DNA of 64,000 bases from Rossellomorea aquimaris (GCF_035590735.1 NZ_CP141595.1:3505001-3569000), one strand, 5' to 3'; counted from the first letter of the stretch, positions 51,311-60,317 are shown. Notes: generated by a model not told the origin, from the sequence alone. Made by a program: numbers and translations.

Positions 51311-51421
51311 GATTCTGCCCCCTTTCCACCATTTTATTTCGAGTCCCAAAAGGATTTTACTCTTTTTTATGAAAGGGGGCAAGAATTTTTTTTCAAAATA
51401 GATGTCCTTTTTTACAACTAA

Positions 51422-51458
51422 AAAAACCAGGTGCATGTATTTAAAGAGCACCTGGTTT
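51422..51458 (-). terminator. terminator after the ytzC pair
   Basis: AAACCAGGTGC/GCACCTGGTTT with a TTTTTAG tail on the - strand. Confidence 0.8.
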
Positions 51459-51465
51459 CAGTCCA

Positions 51466-51630
51466 TTATTTTCCGTTATGATGATCGGATTTAACAGGCT
51501 GTCCCTGTTTTTCGTAACGCTTTTTCGCAGCTTTGACAGGATTGTTTTCCGCCCCGAATTCTGTATCTAAATTACGGAAATCACTGCGGGTCTTTTGTTC
51601 AGGGTTTTTTTTATCAGAACGTGTGGTCAA
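51466..51630 (-). CDS. small basic protein overlapping ytzC
   Basis: A 54-residue protein starting at TTG 51630 with GTAGGAGGT upstream: MTTRSDKKNPEQKTRSDF, then NLDTEFGAENNPVKAAKKRY, ending SDHHNGK. It is rich in Lys, Asn and Gln and probably disordered; small spore-associated Bacillus proteins have this look (inference). Its start overlaps the ytzC stop (TTGA), so translation is probably coupled, and a terminator follows 8 bp after its stop. Confidence 0.72.
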   Translation of the reverse strand: MTTRSDKKNPEQKTRSDFRNLDTEFGAENNPVKAAKKRYEKQGQPVKSDHHNGK

Positions 51631-51920
51631 TGTAATTTACCTCCTACTACATTTGGATCATGGTCTAACAAAATCATCTCATTTTGTAAGGCCTGAAGCT
51701 GAAGTCTCATGCGATGCAATTGTTCACGCTGTTGAGAGTTGGCGCTATTGGCCAAATGAGCCACATCATTCACCGCTTCCTCAAGCTGCTGCATGGCTTG
51801 AGTGTATTCCACATCATGGTAATGCTCTTGCTGTGTCCCTGATTTATATTGTTCTTGAGCGTAACGAATGGCATCTTCACACTTTTGAATGCATTCATCA
51901 ACCGAATTTCTTGTTGCCAT
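51627..51920 (-). CDS. ytzC: YtzC, DUF2524 protein
   Basis: A 97-residue all-helical protein (MATRNSVDECIQKCEDAI; EYTQAMQQLEEAVNDVAHLANSA; LHRMRLQLQALQNEMI) matching YtzC/DUF2524. Its function is unknown; two N-terminal cysteines sit in a C-x3-C arrangement. The start at 51920 follows AAGGAGG; the longer frame has no support. It precedes a small overlapping gene and is divergent from ytqA. Confidence 0.84.
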   Translation of the reverse strand: MATRNSVDECIQKCEDAIRYAQEQYKSGTQQEHYHDVEYTQAMQQLEEAVNDVAHLANSANSQQREQLHRMRLQLQALQNEMILLDHDPNVVGGKLH

Positions 51921-52124
51921 TTCGACTACCTCCTTGACGTATAGAATAAAGAAGAGGAAGGTCCCATCCTTACTCTCCTCCACCTTAGTTTGAACCTGAT
52001 TGCCCGTTTCAGAAGTGGTAATCTTCGCCTATTTCTCTATGCAGCATACATTTGACCCCGTGTTCATGTTAAAATCTTTTTGAGCCATACATACTGTTTT
52101 TTTTTACACATTGAAACGTAGGAG

Positions 52125-53090
52125 GTGTTTGTCATCGAGACAAACCCATTTCCATATGCCACAGATTTAAAACGATATCATACGTGGAACTACCATTTAC
52201 GAAATCACTTTGGACATAAAGTCTTTAAAGTTGCACTGGATGGCGGCTTCGATTGCCCGAACCGGGACGGCACGGTTGCCCATGGAGGCTGTACCTTTTG
52301 CAGTGCTTCAGGCTCTGGGGACTTTGCCGGAAGCAGGGTCGACTCCTTAGAAAAGCAATTCAATGACATTAAAGGAAGAATGCACAAGAAGTGGAAAGAC
52401 GGTAAGTATATGGCGTATTTCCAAGCATTCACCAACACTCACGCACCTGTTGATGTGTTAAGAGAGAAATATGAATCAGTTCTCGAACAAGAGGGTGTTG
52501 TAGGTATTTCCATCGCTACCCGTCCGGATTGTCTTCCTGACGATGTAGTCGAATACTTAGCTGAATTGAACGAAAGAACCTATTTATGGGTAGAACTGGG
52601 CCTGCAAACCGTTCATGAAAAAACCGCCGCGTTGATCAATCGGGCCCACGATTATCAGTCCTATGTCGAAGGAGTCAATAAATTAAGAAAACACGGTATA
52701 CGTGTCTGTTCCCATATTATTAACGGACTTCCTCAAGAAGATGAAGAAATGATGATGGAAACGGCACGTGAAGTGGCCAAGCTTGATGTGCAGGGAATTA
52801 AAATCCACCTCTTGCATTTACTGAAAGGAACACCCATGGTAAAGCAATACGAAAAAGGACTACTCGACTTCATGGATTTCGATCATTACGTAAAATTGGT
52901 TTGCGATCAGCTGGAAGTCATTCCACCCGAAATGATCGTTCACCGCATTACGGGGGACGGACCTATCGCCTTGATGATCGGACCGATGTGGAGCGTGAAT
53001 AAATGGAGTGTATTGAACGCGATTGACGATGAACTTAAACGCCGGGACAGCTGGCAGGGAAAATACTTTAAAGTGGATGTGAAAGCATGA
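52125..53090 (+). CDS. ytqA: YtqA, TIGR01212-type radical SAM protein
   Basis: A 321-residue radical SAM enzyme. The Fe-S cysteines are in FDCPNRDGTVAHGGCTFCS, a spaced C-x10+-GC-x2-C arrangement characteristic of the YhcC/YtqA group rather than the usual CxxxCxxC. GISIATRPDCLPDDVV and ELGLQTVHEKT follow. It overlaps the tRNA methyltransferase mnmM by 4 bp, suggesting a role in the same tRNA modification (inference). The start is unclear: GTG 52125 overlaps the AGGAGGTG site, and conserved sequence begins only at NPFPY. Confidence 0.9.
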   Translation: MFVIETNPFPYATDLKRYHTWNYHLRNHFGHKVFKVALDGGFDCPNRDGTVAHGGCTFCSASGSGDFAGSRVDSLEKQFNDIKGRMHKKWKDGKYMAYFQAFTNTHAPVDVLREKYESVLEQEGVVGISIATRPDCLPDDVVEYLAELNERTYLWVELGLQTVHEKTAALINRAHDYQSYVEGVNKLRKHGIRVCSHIINGLPQEDEEMMMETAREVAKLDVQGIKIHLLHLLKGTPMVKQYEKGLLDFMDFDHYVKLVCDQLEVIPPEMIVHRITGDGPIALMIGPMWSVNKWSVLNAIDDELKRRDSWQGKYFKVDVKA

Positions 53091-53659
53091 AATTAGATCG
53101 GATCTTACCTTTTGCGAGAGAGCTTCTGGAACGGGCTGTCAAACCAGGAGATATTACAATAGACGCAACACTCGGGAATGGACATGACACCTTATTCCTG
53201 GCTCGGTTAGTAGGAGAAAATGGCCGTGTATACGGTTTTGATATCCAAGAGGAAGCCATAGAAAACACGAAAGAACAGCTCATCACCCATGATCTTGCTC
53301 ACCGGGTGACACTCTTTCATCAAGGGCACGAGACAGTGATGAACGTCATCCCCCCCGTCCATCATGGGAAAGTGACCGGCGCAATCTTTAACCTTGGGTA
53401 CTTACCCGGCGGTGACAAGGAAATTGTCACCCGCCCGAAAACAACGATACTCGCCTTGAATCAAATCCTGGAAATGATGGCACCTGAAGGGATCCTCGTC
53501 CTTGTCATTTATCACGGACACCCGGAAGGAGCGGTAGAACGGGACTATATCCTCCGCTACGTGGAAAAACTGGACCAAAACTACGTCCACGTCCTTCGCT
53601 ATCAATTCATGAATCAGCTGAATAATCCTCCATTTATTGTTGCATTGGAGAAACGATAA
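53087..53659 (+). CDS. mnmM: tRNA mnm5s2U methyltransferase MnmM (YtqB)
   Basis: A 190-residue SAM methyltransferase: motif I is ITIDATLGNGHDTLFLAR (about 23-40), then YGFDIQEEAI, FNLGYLPGGDK and VIYHGHPEG. YtqB of B. subtilis was reported to methylate nm5(s2)U34 of tRNA to mnm5(s2)U, completing a modification made in E. coli by MnmC. It overlaps ytqA by ATGA. A family C repeat starts 5 bp after its stop. Confidence 0.9.
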   Translation: MKLDRILPFARELLERAVKPGDITIDATLGNGHDTLFLARLVGENGRVYGFDIQEEAIENTKEQLITHDLAHRVTLFHQGHETVMNVIPPVHHGKVTGAIFNLGYLPGGDKEIVTRPKTTILALNQILEMMAPEGILVLVIYHGHPEGAVERDYILRYVEKLDQNYVHVLRYQFMNQLNNPPFIVALEKR

Positions 53660-53663
53660 AAAG

Positions 53664-53782
53664 AAAAGCGGAAGGGCTTTGCCCAGAGGCGACCAGCATA
53701 AGCTGAACTTGCCGAAAAGGCTGATTTTTGCCTTTTTGGTGAGTTCGGCTTATGACCTCGAGCCTCTAAGCCCTGCAGCTGG
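53664..53782 (+). repeat. family C structured repeat behind mnmM
   Basis: The unit has outer AGGGCTT/AAGCCCT, middle AGAGGC/GCCTCT and inner AACTTGCC/GGTGAGTT (with G-T pairs). GACCAGC replaces the usual GACAAGC. It lies directly after the mnmM stop and before the terminator at 53793, so it is in the 3' UTR. Confidence 0.72.
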
Positions 53783-53792
53783 CCAAAAGAAA

Positions 53793-53829
53793 ATAGGGAC
53801 GGACCTCGAAAAGGTCCGTCCCTATTTTT
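53793..53829. terminator. GGTCCGTCCCT-type terminator, mnmM/LLM gene
   Basis: ATAGGGACGGACCT/AGGTCCGTCCCTAT then TTTTTT on +; it faces two convergent genes. Confidence 0.85.
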
Positions 53830-53838
53830 TCTATTTAT

Positions 53839-54843
53839 TTATAAAAGTTCTTTAGCAATTAATTCAAATGATTTGAGTTTATCTTGAAAGTCATGGGTGA
53901 TGCTGACGAGCATGATTTCATCTGTTTCGTATTGTTCACTGAGTGAAAGTAGTTGTTCTTTCACTTTTTTAGGATTTCCGACGACCATGCGTTTGCGATT
54001 TTCGCGCACTCTCATTTCTTCAAATGGGGTGTACTGATAAGCTGCCGCTTTTTCAGGACTTGGTGTCCCGTTTGAACGCATGCCTTGTTCAATCATTAAA
54101 ATCGCTAAGTCTATACTGGATGCGACTCTTTCTGCTTCTTCATCCGTTTCAGCACAGATGGCAAACACGGCTACGATGTTTTTCGGCTCCTTCAGGTAGT
54201 CTGAAGGAACAAAGTTATTTCTGTAAGCCTGGGTATATTGAGGACCGCCCTCTCCGTTAATAAATTGGGCAAAGGTATACGGTAATCCTTTTTGCGCCGC
54301 CAGCATCGCACTGGACGGACTTGAACCGAGCATCCATACTTCCGGCATCGTTTCAATCATCGGGGCTGCCGTTAATCCTTGATAGGGATGAGTATCCGGT
54401 AAAGAATCGGTTAAATACCCCAGCAGATCATCGATTTGTTCAGGATAACGATTGACGTCCCTCGGCTTCCCGTCGTGCAGGGCCATCGTCGCCATCGGCA
54501 TTCCGCCAGGTGCCCTCCCCAAACCTAAGTCAATTCGATTAGGATTCAACCCTTCAAGCAATCGGAAATTCTCCGCTACTTTGTATGAAGAGTAATGAGG
54601 AAGCATAACCCCTCCGGAACCGACACGAATTCTTGATGTATTCTGTGCCAGATGAGCGATCAAGACCTCCGGTGAGGAACCCGCAAGTCCCGTGGAGTCA
54701 TGATGCTCGGATACCCAAAAACGTTCGAATCCCAACTTCTCGGCATGTTGTGCTAATTGTACTGTATGATGTAAAGCCTCTTGTGGGCTCATTCCTTCTG
54801 AAATGGGTGATTGATCTAAAACACTTAGCTTCAAAATGGACAT
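53839..54843 (-). CDS. luciferase-like (LLM) flavin-dependent monooxygenase
   Basis: A 334-residue TIM-barrel oxidoreductase of the MsnO8/YwcH type: LKLSVLDQSPISEG, FERFWVSEHH, IRVGSGGVMLPHYSSYKVAENF, RIDLGLGRAPGG and MLGSSPSSA. It uses reduced FMN and oxygen; the substrate is unknown. ATG start with AAAGGAGATG. It lies between mnmM and inhA, genes not usually neighbours of such a protein in B. subtilis, so it is probably an acquired or moved gene (inference). Confidence 0.87.
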   Translation of the reverse strand: MSILKLSVLDQSPISEGMSPQEALHHTVQLAQHAEKLGFERFWVSEHHDSTGLAGSSPEVLIAHLAQNTSRIRVGSGGVMLPHYSSYKVAENFRLLEGLNPNRIDLGLGRAPGGMPMATMALHDGKPRDVNRYPEQIDDLLGYLTDSLPDTHPYQGLTAAPMIETMPEVWMLGSSPSSAMLAAQKGLPYTFAQFINGEGGPQYTQAYRNNFVPSDYLKEPKNIVAVFAICAETDEEAERVASSIDLAILMIEQGMRSNGTPSPEKAAAYQYTPFEEMRVRENRKRMVVGNPKKVKEQLLSLSEQYETDEIMLVSITHDFQDKLKSFELIAKELL

Positions 54844-54906
54844 CTCCTTTAATTGATGTGAGTATTATTATCAATTCAGTAGTAAAAAATGTCCACTAAC
54901 ATGCTT

Positions 54907-54940
54907 AAAGGGTGACTGCCGAGATGGCAGTCACCCTTTG
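54907..54940. terminator. inhA terminator
   Basis: AAAGGGTGACTGCC/GGCAGTCACCCTTT; the tail is T-rich on the - strand only weakly. Confidence 0.8.
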
Positions 54941-54949
54941 ATGTTTGAA

Positions 54950-57358
54950 TTATTTGTACAGTAATACCTTACCTACAGTACCGTCAGCACTTTGACTTAC
55001 CACTCGGAATTTCAATCCGTAATTTGGTACGTTACGTCCGGCGTCTACCATACCTTTGTTGCTGTAATCCGCACTGTCGTCAAATAATGGATTACGTTTA
55101 GTGTGGTTGTCTTTCATCGTGATACCAGTAATATCAGAGTAATCCAAGAACATTTTCTCAGATTTATTTAAGCTGAATGCAGCGTCGTGTACCTGGTAAC
55201 GAGTCGATCCAGCTGTACCATCGCTCCAATAATTTGTCTTTTGGTCTGCATCTACAACACCGACGAATCCATCTCCAGGATGAGCTCCTGTCCAGTTTTC
55301 GCTGAATTGTTTGTCAACGTACCATACTACCAGACCACCATCATATTTCATTAAGCTTGCACCACGGCGGATGTTGGCAAGACCTTCATCTACACCGTTG
55401 TGGCTGCGCCATTCCAGTAGGTAGTAGTGGTCGGAGCGTTTGATACCGTCGTCCTTAGTGAATCCGTCCAGACTAAATTTCGCATCGCCTTCAGCATCAT
55501 CAAACAAGACTTCTTCCCCATCAACGACTACAGAAAGATCGTCTGCATAGAGCCCTGGATTTGAAACGGCAGCATCTGTTACATACTCGATTGCTACTTC
55601 AACTTCTTGTCCAGCATAAGCTGAAAGGTCGAATGAAGCGTCAATCCATCCGTTAGAAGAACCAGTGATTCCATTTCCAAGATTAGAGTCGTTAGGATTT
55701 GTATTAGTAGTAATCTCACTCGCTACGGGCTCTCCGTTAACCGTTACATAGGCATAATCCCAATCTGTTTCAATATCATACCAAGCTTTGAAATTGAACT
55801 TCGCTGAATTAGCATTCGTTAAATCAACATTAGTCGATAAAGAATTGTGTAGCTCATCAGCACTTCCAGAGAAGTACTCATACTCACCGCTTGCCGGCTC
55901 ATTGATGACTGTTTCTTTTTGTGGAAGATTTACTTTCACTACGTCGTTGTTTGTTCCTTTTGTGTTTGCTTCGTCGAGTAATACTTCCTTATTCTCACTA
56001 TCTATGTCCTCAATGTCGAATTCTGTTCCACTCAACCAATTTCCTTCAGTACCTTCACTATCCACTACAGCAGAAGACTGAAGCATTTCTTTCATATAAG
56101 GACTGAACCCTGTAGGCTGAGTTCCCGGAATATCCCCGGCCCAGCTTCCGCTTGCCATGATGGACCAGTAGCTTACCGGCTCACCTGTTCCTGTATACTG
56201 AGTATCGTACTCATCTGGAAGACCTAAATCATGACCAAATTCGTGGGCCATAACCCCGACAGCACCGTCTTCAGGTTCGATAGTGTAGTCGTAGGCATAC
56301 ATTGTTCCTTCTCCCCAATAATCCACTTCAGGTGCCGGAGAACCTTCGATTGGGAAAATACCACCTAAATTCCAACGATGAGACCAGATTGCGTCTGACC
56401 CTAATGACCCCCCGCCTGCTTCTTCACCCACACCAGAGTGAATAACCATTAAGTGATCAACAAGTCCATCCGGTTCAAGATAATTCCCATCTCCATCTAG
56501 ATCATATCGATCCCATTTGTCATAGTCAGCAAGGTCTACATTCGGATCTTCAGCTGCAGCCTCTAAAGCTTCTTTTACAAGACCTCTTGCATTCACGTCA
56601 CTACCATCGGGTTGTGGGTCATTACCACCATATGCCGCTGCCGGCTTACTTGCTGTATACCAACCGGCAACTTCACCTTCTACAGAATAGCTTCCACCCG
56701 ACTGTTGTTCATAATATTGCTTCATGGAAACATAGTTTTTACCGTCTGGGCCTGTCCAACCACCTTCACCAAACAGCATGTCTTGATAATGTGCTCTAGA
56801 ATAAGCATCCTCATCATCGTAATACATATCAGTTTCATCCGGAGTTAATGTATTATGAGGCTTGTCAGGATAATCCACTAAAAGAACTAACACGTCATCC
56901 GTTCTTTTCACACCATTATACGCTTCTTCCTCCACAGAAGCCGGTGCATTCTTCTTAGCTTTTCCAAGCTTATTCCCCTTACCTGAAGTCAAGCTGTTAT
57001 TCTTCATTTCTTTTTGAAGCTTAGACTTCGCTTCTGCTTCTTCACCGTGTAGTTCGCCTTCTTCCGCTTCTTTTTCAGCAGAATCCGCTTTCGCTTTCAG
57101 GAATTTTTGCAATGCTTTCTCCGCTTCAGCAGTTGTCGCATTTTGCTTGATCTTGCCTTCTTCCTTCAGCATGTCAATCAGGCGTTCGTCATTCGCAATG
57201 CCTAAATCAAAAGGCCCTCCATGTTTATGATCATGTTTCACCGTCGGCTTCGCTAACACATTTTCCGGCACTGCGGTTGCAGCTGATGCAGGTACAGCAA
57301 ATGCCCCTACACTTAATGCCGCGACCATGGCCATCGATAATACTTTACGAGATTTCAA
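54950..57358 (-). CDS. inhA: immune inhibitor A-type secreted metalloprotease (M6)
   Basis: An 802-residue secreted protease. Signal peptide MKSRKVLSMAMVAALSVGAF ends near ASA (about 27). A Lys/Glu-rich propeptide runs to about 150. The catalytic zinc motif HEFGHDLGLPDEYD is near residue 370 (HExxHxxGxxD). The C-terminal part has MAM/VEG-type beta domains (about 480-640) and a final domain ending VGKVLLYK. InhA of B. thuringiensis degrades insect antimicrobial peptides; here it may serve protein scavenging or virulence. It has a long regulated-looking upstream region and is monocistronic. Confidence 0.92.
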   Translation of the reverse strand: MKSRKVLSMAMVAALSVGAFAVPASAATAVPENVLAKPTVKHDHKHGGPFDLGIANDERLIDMLKEEGKIKQNATTAEAEKALQKFLKAKADSAEKEAEEGELHGEEAEAKSKLQKEMKNNSLTSGKGNKLGKAKKNAPASVEEEAYNGVKRTDDVLVLLVDYPDKPHNTLTPDETDMYYDDEDAYSRAHYQDMLFGEGGWTGPDGKNYVSMKQYYEQQSGGSYSVEGEVAGWYTASKPAAAYGGNDPQPDGSDVNARGLVKEALEAAAEDPNVDLADYDKWDRYDLDGDGNYLEPDGLVDHLMVIHSGVGEEAGGGSLGSDAIWSHRWNLGGIFPIEGSPAPEVDYWGEGTMYAYDYTIEPEDGAVGVMAHEFGHDLGLPDEYDTQYTGTGEPVSYWSIMASGSWAGDIPGTQPTGFSPYMKEMLQSSAVVDSEGTEGNWLSGTEFDIEDIDSENKEVLLDEANTKGTNNDVVKVNLPQKETVINEPASGEYEYFSGSADELHNSLSTNVDLTNANSAKFNFKAWYDIETDWDYAYVTVNGEPVASEITTNTNPNDSNLGNGITGSSNGWIDASFDLSAYAGQEVEVAIEYVTDAAVSNPGLYADDLSVVVDGEEVLFDDAEGDAKFSLDGFTKDDGIKRSDHYYLLEWRSHNGVDEGLANIRRGASLMKYDGGLVVWYVDKQFSENWTGAHPGDGFVGVVDADQKTNYWSDGTAGSTRYQVHDAAFSLNKSEKMFLDYSDITGITMKDNHTKRNPLFDDSADYSNKGMVDAGRNVPNYGLKFRVVSQSADGTVGKVLLYK

Positions 57359-57420
57359 ACACGTTTCCCCCTCTTTTTATGTACTAAATTTTTACACTAA
57401 TTAAAATATACTCCATTATT

Positions 57421-57471
57421 CTGAAAAGTAAATCTTTTCAGAATACATTAGTTATTTAGTATTACTAAATA
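57421..57471. promoter_or_regulatory. paired palindromes upstream of inhA
   Basis: CTGAAAAG-TAAAT-CTTTTCAG (57421-57441) and ATTTAGTA-T-TACTAAAT (57454-57470) lie 60-110 bp before inhA. The second motif partly recurs at about 57584 (TTTAGTATTATACTA). They look like operators for a dimeric repressor. The rest of 57359-57629 is AT-rich with no gene. Confidence 0.5.
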
Positions 57472-57629
57472 ATATATTTTTAGATAAATAGTATGATATT
57501 TCGCTATATATAAGATGGGTGAATTGTCATAAATCGAAAGATATGAACGAATATTATATGTATAAATATGGTATTTAAGGTCGAATTTAGTATTATACTA
57601 CCCGACTATAGTTCGATAGAACAGACAAT

Positions 57630-57676
57630 AAAAGGGACGGACCTTCGAAACTTGTTTCGAAGGTCCGTCCCTCTTT
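57630..57676. terminator. GGTCCGTCCCT-type terminator of ytpB
   Basis: A long perfect stem GGGACGGACCTTCGAAAC and its complement around TTG, with TTTTATTG on the - strand just after the ytpB stop. Confidence 0.85.
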
Positions 57677-57677
57677 T

Positions 57678-58751
57678 TCAGGAGGTTTTTTTGCGTTTTC
57701 TCCATTTGCGGTAGATTTTTCCGTTGATGTAGAAGAATCTAGTGATCCAGCCGGCTTGTGAGATGAATTGTTTGGAGAAGGATTGAACTTTTTCTTGTTT
57801 GTTTGCCTTGTCGTCTGACAGATAGACGCCTATGAGTCCTTTGTTGATCAGGCGGTGAAAATGGGCATGGGGCAGTTCATGGGTGTGTTCGTCTGCTTTC
57901 TGAAGGAAATGAAGCAGCCGCTCTTTTAAATGCTCATCATCCTCGTAATAGAAGCAGAAGTTCAAGTCTCCCCCCTCATGATCCTCATCCTGATCGATGA
58001 AGTAATCAAGAAGAATGTGTAAGCCTTGAATGTATGGAAAATATCCTTGTTTGATTTTTTCTGTATAAGATGGCTGAAAATCGCTTCGGCACGCGTATGA
58101 CACTAAACAGAAGATGCCGAGTGTCGACCCGGAGCAGGCGGAAAACTCGTACCAGTTCATTTCCGGAAGGTTCGAACGGTGAGTTTCAAACCAATTCTGC
58201 AGCCTTCCTACTCTTTCTTCTTTTTTTACATGTTTATGTATCTGCAAGTCGCAGTAGTATTCACAAAGCTGTATAAGATCCTTTTGGATGCTATCATAGT
58301 GGGTCAATGATTCAAGAACGGAGTGACAGGTGAGCACTAAATCTTTGAGATACCCTCCGTCATCCTGATCTGCCCTTAAAGCATAGTAATTGGCAGGCAC
58401 AGCACCCACCGTCAGGGCGTCTTTCATGGATTGATGAAGAAGGGCAAAATCGTCGGGATCCAGGGAAACGCTTCGATCACACAGATTATCCAAATAATCG
58501 CTTATCGTTTGATAGGCGACGATAAATCGAATCGTGTCTTGTTTTTTGTCCAGTGCCAGCAGGGAAAGGATCGATCCACCTTCACAGTGAAACGTTTTAT
58601 GTTCGATACTGGCAAGGGCCTGACTTCTTAGTTCCTGATTGGGGATCGCTTTTGCCCGTCTCTTCCACTCATCTAATTCTTTATGAACAATCGGAAAAAC
58701 ATTTCGGTATACTCTTGTCATTAACGAAAAGGGATCACTTGGGATCGACAC
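57678..58751 (-). CDS. ytpB: tetraprenyl-beta-curcumene synthase YtpB
   Basis: A 357-residue DUF2600 terpene synthase. It has no classic DDxxD; the family acidic motif DYLDNLCDRS is near residue 85, and FYYEDDEHLKERL supplies further acids. In B. subtilis YtpB makes a C35 tetraprenyl-beta-curcumene, the precursor of sesquarterpenes in spores. I start at GTG 58751 after GAGGTGG; a GTG three codons upstream overlaps that site. It follows ytpA by 14 bp in the known ytpA-ytpB operon. Confidence 0.9.
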   Translation of the reverse strand: MSIPSDPFSLMTRVYRNVFPIVHKELDEWKRRAKAIPNQELRSQALASIEHKTFHCEGGSILSLLALDKKQDTIRFIVAYQTISDYLDNLCDRSVSLDPDDFALLHQSMKDALTVGAVPANYYALRADQDDGGYLKDLVLTCHSVLESLTHYDSIQKDLIQLCEYYCDLQIHKHVKKEERVGRLQNWFETHRSNLPEMNWYEFSACSGSTLGIFCLVSYACRSDFQPSYTEKIKQGYFPYIQGLHILLDYFIDQDEDHEGGDLNFCFYYEDDEHLKERLLHFLQKADEHTHELPHAHFHRLINKGLIGVYLSDDKANKQEKVQSFSKQFISQAGWITRFFYINGKIYRKWRKRKKTS

Positions 58752-58765
58752 CTTTACCACCTCTT

Positions 58766-59569
58766 TTACAAAATGTATCCTAGCGCTTTCAAACGACTTT
58801 CAATGAAAATTTTGGAGTATTCAAAGATATCTTCTCTTTCTGGTTCATTATAGATTTCATGATAGCATTTCGGCCATTCTTTGTAATGCATTTCAGATAA
58901 AGACAGTTCGTTGAACCATTTTTTCACTGCTTTTTTATCGACGATTTTGTCGTCACCAGCCTGCAGCACGAGCAGAGGAACGTCAGGCATTTTTTCCAGG
59001 TTTACAAAAGCCAGTTTTATCGCATGGGCGAGCTCCCTGTACCAGCGGACAGACACCTTGGTGATATAGAGTGAATCGTTGCTGTCAATTTCACGTACAT
59101 CTGCATTTCTCGTTGCCATATCGATCGTTAATCCTGATGGAAACTTCACCATTGGAGCGATCTTATTCAAACCGTGGGACAAGAGCTCGATTGGTTTTGA
59201 AGGGGTCGTGACCAAGCCTAAACAAGGTGAAGACAATATCACACCTGCCAGGTTCACATGGGATTCCTGAAGCATACGGACCGCAACAAGCCCACCCATA
59301 CTATGACCAATCACAAATACAGGCAATTCAAATTGATACGCCGCCTGTACCCAATCTTTCACTTCCACTATATATTCATCAAACGAATCAATATGTCCTC
59401 TTTGACTTCTCGATGTCATACCCTGACCCGGTAAATCCCCCATGATGACATGGAAGCCGGATGCACGCCACATTTCAATGAGCCAACCGTAACGGCCATG
59501 ATGCTCCATTGCTCCATGAATGATAACGATGACTGCCTTTGCTTCTTGATCTGTTTCCCATTTCCACAT
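58766..59569 (-). CDS. ytpA: YtpA, lysophospholipase-type alpha/beta hydrolase
   Basis: A 267-residue alpha/beta hydrolase: oxyanion strand VIIHGAMEHHGRYG, nucleophile elbow VIGHSMGG (Ser near 92), acid in LQAGDDKIVD and catalytic His in WPKCYHEIYNE. In B. subtilis YtpA is required for the lysophospholipid antibiotic bacilysocin. No signal peptide. AAGGAGG precedes its ATG; ytpB follows. Confidence 0.9.
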   Translation of the reverse strand: MWKWETDQEAKAVIVIIHGAMEHHGRYGWLIEMWRASGFHVIMGDLPGQGMTSRSQRGHIDSFDEYIVEVKDWVQAAYQFELPVFVIGHSMGGLVAVRMLQESHVNLAGVILSSPCLGLVTTPSKPIELLSHGLNKIAPMVKFPSGLTIDMATRNADVREIDSNDSLYITKVSVRWYRELAHAIKLAFVNLEKMPDVPLLVLQAGDDKIVDKKAVKKWFNELSLSEMHYKEWPKCYHEIYNEPEREDIFEYSKIFIESRLKALGYIL

Positions 59570-59653
59570 GGCAATTCCTCCTTAATAGTTCTCTATGTGA
59601 ATGAATTCTGCTACCATTATTATAGTAAATATTATTGAAAGGGGTAGTAAAAA

Positions 59654-60169
59654 ATGCTCTATCCATATTATGATAAAAAACCATTCATCGCTCACTCGGC
59701 ATACATTGCCGATCATGTGACCATCTCCGGGGATGTGGAGATCGGTGAAGAGTCCAGCATCTGGTTTAACACCGTCATCAGAGGGGACGTCGCTCCAACG
59801 AAAATCGGTAATAAAGTAAATATACAGGATAATTCCATTCTTCATCAGAGTCCAAATAACCCTCTTATTCTTGAAGATGAAGTAACAGTAGGACATGGAG
59901 TGATTCTACATAGTTGCAAAATCCGAAAAAAAGCTTTAATCGGCATGGGGTCGATCATTCTCGATAATGCTGAAATTGGTGAAGGAGCATTTATTGGGGC
60001 AGGAAGCCTTGTTCCGCAAGGGAAAGTCATTCCTCCCAACACACTGGCATTCGGTCGGCCAGCGAAAGTAGTGAGAGAGTTAAATGAACATGATATTAGC
60101 GAAATGAAGCGAATTTCGAGAGAATACGCAGAAAAAGGACAATATTATAAAAGCATCAAACCATTTTAA
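59654..60169 (+). CDS. ytoA: YtoA, gamma-carbonic-anhydrase-like hexapeptide protein
   Basis: A 171-residue left-handed beta-helix of hexapeptide repeats (VTISGDVEIGEESSIWFNTV; VNIQDNSILHQSP). Metal-type histidines appear in LHQSP, VGHGVILHSC, as in gamma carbonic anhydrases; whether it hydrates CO2 is unproven. AAAGGGG lies before the ATG. It is divergent from ytpA and converges on metK. Confidence 0.9.
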   Translation: MLYPYYDKKPFIAHSAYIADHVTISGDVEIGEESSIWFNTVIRGDVAPTKIGNKVNIQDNSILHQSPNNPLILEDEVTVGHGVILHSCKIRKKALIGMGSIILDNAEIGEGAFIGAGSLVPQGKVIPPNTLAFGRPAKVVRELNEHDISEMKRISREYAEKGQYYKSIKPF

Positions 60170-60317
60170 TATCCTATACTTGGGATACCCCAACCTTCAT
60201 TAGATTACTCATGGAATTTTTTCATGTAGGCGGGTCCCCGTTTCGGATTTTTCTGCCATTTTCAAAAATATCTGCCACCTCGGCACAAACAACCTTCGCC
60301 ACCGCCGTCCATATCGT

